62,840 nt of DNA, from contig NZ_JADWYU010000119.1 in NCBI RefSeq assembly GCF_016786325.1, positions 1-62,840 on the forward strand, given 5' to 3'. The position numbers were made by a program, and so were the translations under genes. How positions within the stretch are numbered: the stretch's first letter is position 1; each line of letters starts with the position of its first letter. Below, piece after piece: positions 47,811-55,423 of this stretch. A model generated the notes under the pieces. That model was not told the origin of the DNA and ran no database searches. It was given only the letters and a program-made list of their open reading frames with translations. The stretch comes from Frankia nepalensis. GTDB taxonomy: Bacteria; Actinomycetota; Actinomycetes; Frankiales; Frankiaceae.

Positions 47811-49792
47811 GGCAGCCTTACCGTCAGCGTCGTGCCCGCGCCGGCCGGGCTTTCGAGCCGCAGCCGCCCGCCGAGCGCCCCCACCCGGTCGGCCAGGCCG
47901 CGCAGGCCCGACCCGGCGCCCGGCTCCGCGCCCCCGACGCCGTCGTCCCGCACGCTCAGCACCAGCTCCCCGTCCTCCCGGTCCGCCCGCAGCTCCACCG
48001 TGTTGGCGACCGCGTGCTTCACCACGTTCGTCAGCGCCTCCGCGGCGACGTAGTAGGCCGCGGCGACGACGGCGTCCGGCAGCGGGCCGGGCGCGGCCGC
48101 CACCCGCACGGGCAGCGGCGTCCGGCCGGCCAGCTCGCGCAGCGCCAGCTCCAGCCCGTCGTCGAGCCGGGCCGGGCGGATGCCGTGCGCCAGCTCGCGC
48201 AGGTCCTGGATCGCGCCGCCGATCTCGGTGACGACGGTCTCGAGGTCGCTGGCCGCTGGCTGGTCGCCGAGCTGGTGCTGCACATGCCGCAGCGCGAGTC
48301 CCGCGCTGACCAGCCGCTGCTGCGCCCCGTCGTGCAGGTCGCGCCCCAGCCGGCGGCGCTCGTCGTGCGCCGCCGCGACGATCCGGGCGCGCGAGGCCTC
48401 CACCTCGGCGAGCCGGTGGCGCACCTCGGCTTGGAGCCGGGCGATCTCGATCGCCAGCCCGGCCCGGGACAGCACATCGGCCAGCGGTTCGCCCTCCGGC
48501 ACCGCGTGCGTCACCTCTGCGAGCGCGACCCCCGAGCGCTCGACCAGCGTCCGGACGCGGCCGTCGACGCTGGAGCCGTCGGTGCTGGGCCGGTCGGCGC
48601 TGGGACCGTCGACGCTCGGCCGGTCGGCGCTGGGACCGTCAACGCTGGCGGGTGGGGATTGGCCGGGCAACAGCAGCCGCAACGTCAGCGCGGGGTCACG
48701 GAGCACGTCGCGCAGCAGCCCTTCCAGCTCGTCCGCCGAGGCCCGGCCGGCGCGCAGGTCCTCCAGATAGGCGTCGACCCGGGCCAGCGCATGGTGCCGC
48801 GCGCGCCGGAACGCCCGGTCGACGCCGTCCTGCACCCTTCGCCGTAGTGGCAGGACGACGGCCGCGGCGGCGATCGTCGCGCCCGCGGTCACCCAGGCCG
48901 AGCCGCCGCCGAGCAGGGCGCCGAGCACGAGGGCGGTGACGCCCCAGGCAACGGCCAGCAGCGCGGTCAGCGCCGCGTAGGCGATCGTCCGGGCGATCAG
49001 GACGTCGACGTCGTACAGCCGGTAGCGCAGGATCGCCACACAGATCGTGACCGGCAGCAGCGGCACCAGCAGCGTGATCGCGACCTGCACGACGACGTTG
49101 CTGTGGTAGCTCACCGCCGCGGCGGGGCCGACCACCGCGAGCAGGCAGGCGAACCAGAAGATCAGCTTGAGCTGCTGGCGCTCCATGCCTCCGGCCCGTC
49201 GGAACCGGCCCACCAGCGAGGCGATCGAGAGCACGATCGACGCCGCGAACGCGAGCTCGCCGATGTGGAAAAGGATGTCGAACCCGTCGACGGCGTACGG
49301 GTTGCCGTCTGTGGTGAAGGCGTACGAGTCGTCGTTCGCGTGCGACAGCGCCGCCCCGAGCACGAGCGTCGCGGTGGCTCCGATCGTGAAGGGCGGCAGC
49401 CACCGCCACCGGCGGCCCGCCGCGCGCCCGTCCGGGAACAGCGCGAGCAGCGTGGCGGTGCTGCCCGCGCCGACCGGCGACCCCCAGGCCGCGCCCCACT
49501 GCACGCTGAGCGCGCCCGGCCAGGTGTCGTGGTAGCCGTATCCCTCCAGCAGTTCGACCAGGGCCCCCACCAGGCCGAGACCGGCCAGCAGCAATCCGAC
49601 CCGGTGCCGCGGCAGCCGCATCCGGATGAGCAGGCCGGCCGCGCCGAGCGCGACCGCGTTGAGCGGGTAGAGCGCCGTGTCGATGACGGGCTCCCGACCG
49701 GCCGAGAGCGGTACCGAGGCGACGGCGACCGCGCAGGTCAGCACCAGCAGCGCCACCGGGAGCGGGTGCGCGCGGACGTCGTGACCGGTCAC
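47798..49792 (-). CDS. NarL-partner sensor histidine kinase (HisKA_3)
   Basis: This is a membrane sensor kinase of about 664 residues. Around nine to ten hydrophobic helices in the N-terminal half resemble a 7TM-plus sensor. A cytoplasmic linker contains three 10-residue Ser-Asp-Gly-Pro-type repeats. The dimerisation/phosphoacceptor helix is [18 protein letters not shown] with the HisKA_3 His. The ATPase domain has [12 protein letters not shown] (N box) and VRDDGVGG with [16 protein letters not shown] (G boxes). The GTG at 49792 lacks a Shine-Dalgarno. Another GTG at 49918 is in frame. It forms an operon with the response regulator. Confidence 0.92.
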   Translation of the reverse strand: MTGHDVRAHPLPVALLVLTCAVAVASVPLSAGREPVIDTALYPLNAVALGAAGLLIRMRLPRHRVGLLLAGLGLVGALVELLEGYGYHDTWPGALSVQWGAAWGSPVGAGSTATLLALFPDGRAAGRRWRWLPPFTIGATATLVLGAALSHANDDSYAFTTDGNPYAVDGFDILFHIGELAFAASIVLSIASLVGRFRRAGGMERQQLKLIFWFACLLAVVGPAAAVSYHSNVVVQVAITLLVPLLPVTICVAILRYRLYDVDVLIARTIAYAALTALLAVAWGVTALVLGALLGGGSAWVTAGATIAAAAVVLPLRRRVQDGVDRAFRRARHHALARVDAYLEDLRAGRASADELEGLLRDVLRDPALTLRLLLPGQSPPASVDGPSADRPSVDGPSADRPSTDGSSVDGRVRTLVERSGVALAEVTHAVPEGEPLADVLSRAGLAIEIARLQAEVRHRLAEVEASRARIVAAAHDERRRLGRDLHDGAQQRLVSAGLALRHVQHQLGDQPAASDLETVVTEIGGAIQDLRELAHGIRPARLDDGLELALRELAGRTPLPVRVAAAPGPLPDAVVAAAYYVAAEALTNVVKHAVANTVELRADREDGELVLSVRDDGVGGAEPGAGSGLRGLADRVGALGGRLRLESPAGAGTTLTVRLPCAS
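48561..48650 (-). repeat. Three 30-bp tandem repeats in the kinase linker
   Basis: Three 30-bp units (48561-48590, 48591-48620, 48621-48650), each with two 15-bp half-units such as CGGTCGGCGCTGGGA, encode [10 protein letters not shown]-type decapeptides between the GAF-like region and the kinase core. Copy number may vary between strains. Confidence 0.75.
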
Positions 49793-49931
49793 GGGGTGAT
49801 CGTCGCGTGCCGCCCCGGCCGGTGACAACAGTGCCAGCACCTGTCGCGGGTCAGGTGGCGGCGCGGCTGCGGTGAGCCACCCCGGCGCGGCAGCCTCGAC
49901 GTCATTCCGACGACCCACCAGGAGGTGGACG

Positions 49932-50606
49932 ATGACCGGCAGTTACGACGTCACGACCCGTGTGGCCACCAGACCGCTACCGATCCCGGCCCGGGCGGCC
50001 GGCCCACGGTTCCCGCGCCTGTTCGGCGCGCTCTGCGCGGCCGGCGGGCTGATCGCGGTGGCGGGCGCGGCCTGGAGCGCCGCCCGAACCTCGCCCGTGT
50101 CCACGGACGAGGTCAGCTGGCCTTACGGCCCGGGCCTGTTCCAGGGCCTCGAGGTGGTCTGGACGCTCACGCACGTCCTGACGTTCCTCGGCGCCCTCGC
50201 CCTCGCCCGGTCCGGCCTCGCCGGCCGCGGCCGCGCCGCCCGGGCCGGCAACCCGGTCATGCTGGTGGGGATGGCGCTGTTCGTGCCGTGCGAGCTGGCG
50301 TTCATCCCGTTCGCCCACGCGGAGGTGGACGACTCAGGCTTCGTCCTGGTCGGCACCCTGATCGGGGTCGCCTCGATGATCGCCGGGCTCGGGTTCACGC
50401 TGACCGGTATAGGCGTGCTGCGCGAGCGCGCCCTGCGCGGCGCCGGCCGGTTCGTCCCGCTGCTGTGCGGCGTGTTCGTGTTCGTCGGCCTCACCCCGCT
50501 GGTCATGGCCGGCGGCGACGTCTTCTTCCTGGGCATCGGCGGCTGGAACGTGCTCCTGGCCCTGCTCGGCGTGGTGATCGCGCGCACCGCCACCGCCCAG
50601 GAATGA
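49932..50606 (+). CDS. Polytopic membrane protein of unknown function
   Basis: This 224-residue protein has about six predicted helices (LFGALCAAGGLIAVAGAAWSAA, GLEVVWTLTHVLTFLGALALA, PVMLVGMALFVPCELAFIPFA, GTLIGVASMIAGLGFTLTGIGVL, FVPLLCGVFVFVGLTPLVMAG, WNVLLALLGVVIA). No catalytic motif is recognised. An unusually strong AGGAGGTGG sits five bases before the ATG. It is divergent from the histidine kinase-response regulator operon, so it is a likely target of that two-component system, with about 140 bp of shared promoter region. Confidence 0.8.
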   Translation: MTGSYDVTTRVATRPLPIPARAAGPRFPRLFGALCAAGGLIAVAGAAWSAARTSPVSTDEVSWPYGPGLFQGLEVVWTLTHVLTFLGALALARSGLAGRGRAARAGNPVMLVGMALFVPCELAFIPFAHAEVDDSGFVLVGTLIGVASMIAGLGFTLTGIGVLRERALRGAGRFVPLLCGVFVFVGLTPLVMAGGDVFFLGIGGWNVLLALLGVVIARTATAQE

Positions 50607-50630
50607 ACGGGCAAGCACCTGGCCAGTGCA

Positions 50631-50674
50631 ACGCGTGGTGCCATCTCAACAAACGCGTGGCGCCATCTCAACAA
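50631..50674. repeat. Two 22-bp tandem repeats
   Basis: The 22-bp unit ACGCGTGGYGCCATCTCAAC plus AA occurs twice in direct succession (50631-50652 and 50653-50674) with one mismatch, and the start of a third copy (ACG) follows. It lies 25 bp past the membrane-protein stop. No function is evident. Confidence 0.8.
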
Positions 50675-50834
50675 ACGTCAGCCCCGCCAGCCGCACCCGC
50701 AGACCAAGATCTTTAAGAAGTGGCGCGACCCCAGGCATCAGGCAACGTCTGCCCGGTCGACGGCCTGGCAGAGCGGCACCCCCGCCACCCCTCTCCCGGT
50801 GTCGTGGCAGACGCCCGAGGGATCCCGGACGCGC

Positions 50835-50887
50835 TGTCAGACATCAGAGTCACGAAACGATGCCGGTCGCGGTTCTGATGTCTGACA
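50835..50887. promoter_or_regulatory. Paired GntR-like operator half-sites forming a 14-bp inverted repeat
   Basis: TGTCAGACATCAGA (50835-50848) and its exact complement TCTGATGTCTGACA (50874-50887) flank 25 bases. Each arm contains TGTC-N-GACA, itself a palindrome like those bound by FCD-type GntR repressors. So this is either two operators in opposite orientation or a hairpin. No GntR gene was found in the window. The nearest downstream gene is the molybdopterin oxidoreductase, about 300 bp away. Confidence 0.5.
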
Positions 50888-51181
50888 CGATTCCCCGTGA
50901 CGTCGGACAAGACGAGCGCGCGGCCGCACGCGGGCACGTCCCACCCCTCCGCCCCCGGCGAACCCCCGTCACGCGGCCCACCCTAGAGTTCGGCGCCGCT
51001 CGGGCCGGTGCCGAGGCGGACCCCGCCGTGCCAGGCCGGCTGCTCCGCCACCGGCCGCCTCCGCGATTGCGGGTCGCCAGGGGCGGCTCCCTGCCTACGC
51101 CTCGGGCCGGCCGGCCGGCGCGCCAAGCCCGCCGCCTCTGGACACGAGCCGATGACCATCAGATGTGCGACTCTTCCAGAC

Positions 51182-53479
51182 ATGACTATCGGGTTAGAGT
51201 CGACCGCGCCGCGTATATGTCCGTTGTGTGAGGCAACCTGCGGGCTGGAGCTGCGGGTGGCCGACGGTCGGGTGGTCGGCGCGCGCGGCGACGCGGCCCA
51301 CGTGTTCAGCAGGGGCTACATCTGCCCGAAGGGTGCCTCGCTGCCGCAGTTGCTCAACGACCCGGATCGGCTGCGCCGCCCGCTGGTCCGCGACACCGCC
51401 GGTGGCGGGCGCGGCCGGCACGGCGAGGCCGGCTGGCGCGAGGTCGACTGGGACGAGGCGTTCGAGACCGTGCGCGCGGGCCTGCGCCGGGTCGTCGACG
51501 CGCACGGCCGGGACGCCGTCGGCCTGTACGTCGGCAACCCGAACGCGCACACGATGTCCGGCTCCCAGCACCTCCCGGCGTTCAGCCGCGCCCTGGGCAG
51601 CCGCTGGCGGTTCAGCGCGACGACGGTCGACCAGATGCCGATGCACGTCGCCTGCGGGTTTGTCTTCGGGCATCCCTCACTGATCCCGGTGCCCGACCTG
51701 GACCGCGCCGACTACCTGCTGATGCTCGGCGCGAACCCCGCCGTCTCCAATGGCAGCCTGTGCACCGCGCCCGACTTCCCCGGCCGGCTCGCCGGGATCC
51801 GGGACCGCGGTGGCAAGGTGGTCGTCGTCGACCCGCGCAGGACCCGCACCGCCGCCCTCGCCGACGAGCACCTGCCGATCCGGCCGGGCACGGACGCGCT
51901 GTGGCTGTTCGCGCTCGTCAACCACCTGGCCGCGGCCGGCCTGGTCAGCCTGGGCCCCGCCGCCGAGCACCTCGCCGGCGTCGAGCGCGTCGTCGAGCTG
52001 GCCGCGCCGTTCACCCCGGAGGCGGTCGCGCCGGCCTGCGGGGTGCCCGCCGAGACGACCCGGCGGATCGCCGCCGAGCTCGCCGCGGCGCCGAGGGCCG
52101 CCGTCTACGGCCGGATGGGGACGACGACGGTCGCGTTCGGCGCGCTGACGAGCTGGCTCACGATCGTCCTGAACGCGCTGACCGGCAACCTCGACGCCGC
52201 CGGCGGGGCGATGTTCGGCCGCGGCGCCCACGGCCGCGCCGACCGGCCACCGGTGGACGGCCGCGCCCGCGGGCGCGGGTGGACCACCGGGCGGTGGCAC
52301 ACCCGGGTCCGCGGGCTGCCGGAGGTAATGGGCGAGTTCCCCGCCGCGGCCATGGCCGAGGAGATCGACACCCCCGGCGAGGGCCAGCTGCGGGCCCTGG
52401 TCACCGTCGCCGGCAACCCCGTGCTGTCCACCCCGGACGCGCGGCGGCTGTCGGCGGCGCTCGACACGCTCGAGTTCATGGTGAGCGTCGACCCGTACCT
52501 GAACGAGACGTCGCGCCACGCCGACGTCATCCTGCCGCCCACCGACCCGGCCCGGGTCGGGCACTACGACTTCATGCTCGGGGCGCTGGCCGTGCGCACG
52601 GTGGCCAGCTACTCCCCACCGGTCCTGCCGCCCGACCCCGGCGGGCTGGCCGAGCACGACATCCTGGCCCGGCTGACGCTGATCGCGCTCGGCGAGCCGG
52701 CCGACGCCGACGTGTCGGTCGTGCACGAGACGCTGCTCGACGAGGCGCTGCGCCGGGCGGTGGCCGAGCCGGGCTCGCCGGTCGCCGGCCGCGACCCCGC
52801 CGAGCTGCGCGCGCTCGTCGACGGCGAGTCCGCGCCGGAGCGCCTGCTGGACGTGGCCCTGCGCACGGGCTACTTCGGCGACGGGTTCGGTGCCCGGCCG
52901 GACGGGCTGCGGCTCGCCCGGCTGCTGGCCAGCCCGCACGGGGTGGACCTCGGGGCGCTGACCCCGCGGCTCCCGGCGCTGCTGCGCACCGCGAGCGGGA
53001 AGGTCGAGCTCGCCCCGGAGCCGCTCGTGGCGGACGTCGCGCGGCTGCGCGCCACGCTCGACGCCGCGGCCGGCGCGGGCGCCGACGAGGGCCTGGTGCT
53101 GATCGGCCGGCGCCACCCGCGTACCAACAACAGCTGGCTGCACAACGTCCCGGCGATGGTGAAGGGCCGGGAGCGCTGCACCCTGCTCGTGCACCCGGAC
53201 GACGCGGCCCGCCACGGCGTCGCCGACGGCGGCCGGACCCGGCTGGCGTCCGCGACGGGAACGCTCGAGGTCCAGGTCGAGGTGAGCGACGAGGTGATGG
53301 CGGGTGTCGTCTGCCTCCCGCACGGCTGGGGCCACGGCCTGGCCGGCACCCGGATGTCGGTCGCCGCCGCGCACCCCGGTGTGAACACGAACATCCTCAC
53401 CGACGCGTCCCAGCTCGACCCGCTGTCCGGCAACGCCGTCCTCAACGGCATCCCGGTCCGGTTGTCCCCCGTCGACTGA
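51182..53479 (+). CDS. Molybdopterin-dependent oxidoreductase with N-terminal 4Fe-4S site
   Basis: This is a 765-residue enzyme of the DMSO reductase/formate dehydrogenase superfamily, cytoplasmic (no Tat signal). The 4Fe-4S cluster ligands are Cys13, 16, 20 and 48 (CPLCEATC, then YICPKG). The molybdopterin domains follow, with LGANPAVSNG, VVVDPRRT, a middle MGTTTVAFGALTSWL, and the C-terminal cap RHPRTNNSWLHNVP and HGWGHGL. At the usual Sec/Cys metal-ligand position the sequence reads VDQMPMHVACG, with no aligned Cys, so the ligand is unclear. No small subunits or cofactor genes adjoin. The substrate is unknown. Confidence 0.9.
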   Translation: MTIGLESTAPRICPLCEATCGLELRVADGRVVGARGDAAHVFSRGYICPKGASLPQLLNDPDRLRRPLVRDTAGGGRGRHGEAGWREVDWDEAFETVRAGLRRVVDAHGRDAVGLYVGNPNAHTMSGSQHLPAFSRALGSRWRFSATTVDQMPMHVACGFVFGHPSLIPVPDLDRADYLLMLGANPAVSNGSLCTAPDFPGRLAGIRDRGGKVVVVDPRRTRTAALADEHLPIRPGTDALWLFALVNHLAAAGLVSLGPAAEHLAGVERVVELAAPFTPEAVAPACGVPAETTRRIAAELAAAPRAAVYGRMGTTTVAFGALTSWLTIVLNALTGNLDAAGGAMFGRGAHGRADRPPVDGRARGRGWTTGRWHTRVRGLPEVMGEFPAAAMAEEIDTPGEGQLRALVTVAGNPVLSTPDARRLSAALDTLEFMVSVDPYLNETSRHADVILPPTDPARVGHYDFMLGALAVRTVASYSPPVLPPDPGGLAEHDILARLTLIALGEPADADVSVVHETLLDEALRRAVAEPGSPVAGRDPAELRALVDGESAPERLLDVALRTGYFGDGFGARPDGLRLARLLASPHGVDLGALTPRLPALLRTASGKVELAPEPLVADVARLRATLDAAAGAGADEGLVLIGRRHPRTNNSWLHNVPAMVKGRERCTLLVHPDDAARHGVADGGRTRLASATGTLEVQVEVSDEVMAGVVCLPHGWGHGLAGTRMSVAAAHPGVNTNILTDASQLDPLSGNAVLNGIPVRLSPVD

Positions 53480-53495
53480 CGCCTGGGCAACCGGC

Positions 53496-54287
53496 CTACG
53501 CGTCCTCGCGGGTCTGGTCTCCAGACCCGCGAGGCCGCGGCCCCGCCGCTGCCACTGCCGCGGCCGCGAGGGCTTCGGCCGTCGCCGGGTCGACCGGAAG
53601 GAACGCCTCCAGCTTCAGCTCGGCGAGGGTGACGTCGACGGCGGTCGCGAAGGTCGTCACGGTCGTCATCAGGTGCAGCTCCCCGCGCGAGGACGCGAGG
53701 CGCAGCGGCACCGCGAAACCGAGCTGCCCGTCGGACGGCGCCAAATCGGGGACGTATTCCGCGAGCTCGGCGCGCAGCTCCGCCAGGTGACCGATGCGCG
53801 CCAGGATGTGCCGAGCCCACTCGGCGAAGTTGCGGATCCGGGGCGCGAGGCCGTCTGGGTGCAGCGCGAGGCGGTAGACGTTCGTACCCGGCCCGACGAG
53901 CTCGGGCGCCGCGCCCTCGGTGATCAGGGCCAGCGCGGCGTTCGCGGCGACGAGGTCGCCGTCGCGGTCCACGACCAGCGCCGGATACGGCAGGTGCCCA
54001 CGCAGGATGTGGTCGATCGCGGCGCGGACCGGCGCCAGCGCCGGGCCGTCGAGCGAGCTGTGCGGGTAGACCGGGGCGTACCCAGCCGCCAAGAGCAGCT
54101 CGTTGCGCTCCCGCAGCGGCAGGTCGAGCGACTCGGCGAGCCGCACCACCATGTCCCGGCCGGGGACGGACCTGCCGGACTCGAGGAAGCTGAGGTGCCG
54201 CTGGGTGGTGCCCGCCCGCAGCGCCAGGTCGAGCTGGCTGACGCGGCGGCGGGTGCGGCGCTCGCGCAGCGCCAGGGGGAAGTCCAC
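53496..54287 (-). CDS. XRE-family regulator with MmyB-like ligand domain
   Basis: This is a regulator of about 263 residues. The N-terminal helix-turn-helix is LRERRTRRRVSQLDLALRAG, then TTQRHLSFLESGRSVPGRDM. The rest is the PAS-like MmyB domain (LPYPALVVDRDGDLVAANAAL, NVYRLALHPDGL, FAVPLRLASSRGELHLMTTVTTF), which in homologues binds a fatty acid or other hydrophobic ligand. The GTG at 54287 was chosen. The frame stays open for 23 more codons, but these would overlap two palindromes that look like operators. It is divergent from a flavin-dependent oxidoreductase gene, the likely target. Confidence 0.9.
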   Translation of the reverse strand: MDFPLALRERRTRRRVSQLDLALRAGTTQRHLSFLESGRSVPGRDMVVRLAESLDLPLRERNELLLAAGYAPVYPHSSLDGPALAPVRAAIDHILRGHLPYPALVVDRDGDLVAANAALALITEGAAPELVGPGTNVYRLALHPDGLAPRIRNFAEWARHILARIGHLAELRAELAEYVPDLAPSDGQLGFAVPLRLASSRGELHLMTTVTTFATAVDVTLAELKLEAFLPVDPATAEALAAAAVAAAGPRPRGSGDQTREDA

Positions 54288-54299
54288 CCACCGGTTTCT

Positions 54300-54315
54300 A
54301 ACCGCGACCGCGGTT
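54300..54315. promoter_or_regulatory. Palindrome 1 in XRE/LLM divergent promoter
   Basis: AACCGCG-AC-CGCGGTT is a perfect 7-bp-arm palindrome 13 bases upstream of the regulator start. It is a good candidate for the regulator's own binding site. Confidence 0.55.
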
Positions 54316-54322
54316 CTCGGCC

Positions 54323-54338
54323 ATTCCCTGGCGGGAAT
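54323..54338. promoter_or_regulatory. Palindrome 2 in XRE/LLM divergent promoter
   Basis: ATTCCC-TGGC-GGGAAT is a perfect 6-bp-arm inverted repeat, eight bases from the first. Its sequence differs from palindrome 1, so it may bind a second factor or overlap a promoter. Confidence 0.5.
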
Positions 54339-54373
54339 TGCCGCGCCCCACACCACGCATGATCCTCACCGGC

Positions 54374-55390
54374 ATGGACATCGGTGTACTGATCCCGACC
54401 GGAGCCGCCCAGTGGGGCGCGGCCGGCGACCCCCGGGAGCTGGTCGCGTTCGGCCGCCGGGCCGAACGCTCGGGCTTCTCCTCGCTCTTCGTCAACGACA
54501 CCCTGGTCAGCCCGCGCATCGAGGCGCTGACGATGCTGGCCGCGCTCGCCCCGGCCACCGAGACCGCCGTCCTGGGCACGGGCGCGCTGCTGCCGTTCCT
54601 GCGCCGGCCCCTCCAGGCCGCGCAGGCCCTCGCGTCGGTCGACCTGCTCGCCGGAGGCCGGCTCGTCGTGGCGGTCGGCGCGGGCTTCCCCGGCCGTTTC
54701 GGGCAGCCCCTGTACGCGCTGTCCGAGGTGCCGTGGGAACGGCGCTTCGCGCGGCTGGACGAGACGGTCGCGCTGTGGCGGGCCCTGTGGACCGGCGCCG
54801 GCTCCTTCCACGGCGAGATCCTCAGGTTCGCCGACCTCCCGCCCATGACCAGGCCGTTTCACGCTGGCGGCCCGCCGATCTGGCTGGGCGGCGCGACCCC
54901 GGCGGCGCTCGCCCGCGCCGGCCGTTGGTACGACGGGTGGCTGCCCTACCCGCCCGACCCGGCCGACTACGCCTCCGGGCTCGGCGAGATCCGCGACGCG
55001 GCCGCCGACGCCGGTCGCGCGGCGGCGGACGTCACGCCAGCGCTGTTCGTCTCGGCCCGGGTCGACGAGGACACCGAGCGCGGCCGCCAGGCCCTGGACG
55101 CCTATGCGCGGGCGACCTACGGCATGCCGCTGGCGGACCTGGAGAAGATCCAGGCGGTGGTCACCGGCTCCGCCGACCAGGTCCTCGCGGGCCTGCTGCG
55201 ATATGTCGCCGCCGGCGCGCGGCACGTCGTCGTCCGCCTCGGCGCCCTGGACCCGCGGTCCCAGAACGAGCAGCTCGACCGGCTCGCCGCCCTGATCCCG
55301 GCCCTGCGGGCATCGGCGGGACCCGCCCTCACCCCAGGTACCCGTGCTGGGCAACCCTCGGTTCCCACGAGCGCCAGCCAGACCTGGTGA
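54374..55390 (+). CDS. LLM-class flavin-dependent oxidoreductase
   Basis: This is a 338-residue luciferase-like TIM-barrel enzyme that uses reduced FMN or coenzyme F420. It starts MDIGVLIPTGAAQWG. Family segments include ERSGFSSLFVNDTLVSPRIEAL, the flavin-binding AQALASVDLLAGGRLVVAVGAGF and PPIWLGGATPAALARAGRWYDGWLPY. F420 use would be typical in actinobacteria but cannot be decided here. An earlier in-frame ATG at 54359 exists. The later one fits the family start. It is divergent from an MmyB-type regulator and ends 33 bp from the convergent LAL gene. Confidence 0.92.
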   Translation: MDIGVLIPTGAAQWGAAGDPRELVAFGRRAERSGFSSLFVNDTLVSPRIEALTMLAALAPATETAVLGTGALLPFLRRPLQAAQALASVDLLAGGRLVVAVGAGFPGRFGQPLYALSEVPWERRFARLDETVALWRALWTGAGSFHGEILRFADLPPMTRPFHAGGPPIWLGGATPAALARAGRWYDGWLPYPPDPADYASGLGEIRDAAADAGRAAADVTPALFVSARVDEDTERGRQALDAYARATYGMPLADLEKIQAVVTGSADQVLAGLLRYVAAGARHVVVRLGALDPRSQNEQLDRLAALIPALRASAGPALTPGTRAGQPSVPTSASQTW

Positions 55391-55423
55391 TCTCCTCGAT
55401 CGCGGAGGTCGCGGGGGCGCTGG

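Larger units (their letters stand above)
50607..51181. other. 575-bp gap with repeats and a large inverted repeat
   Basis: No gene is seen. It contains a 22-bp direct repeat at 50631-50674 and a 14-bp-arm inverted repeat at 50835-50887. Downstream is GC-rich sequence leading to the molybdopterin oxidoreductase gene, with no obvious Shine-Dalgarno before its ATG. Confidence 0.55.
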
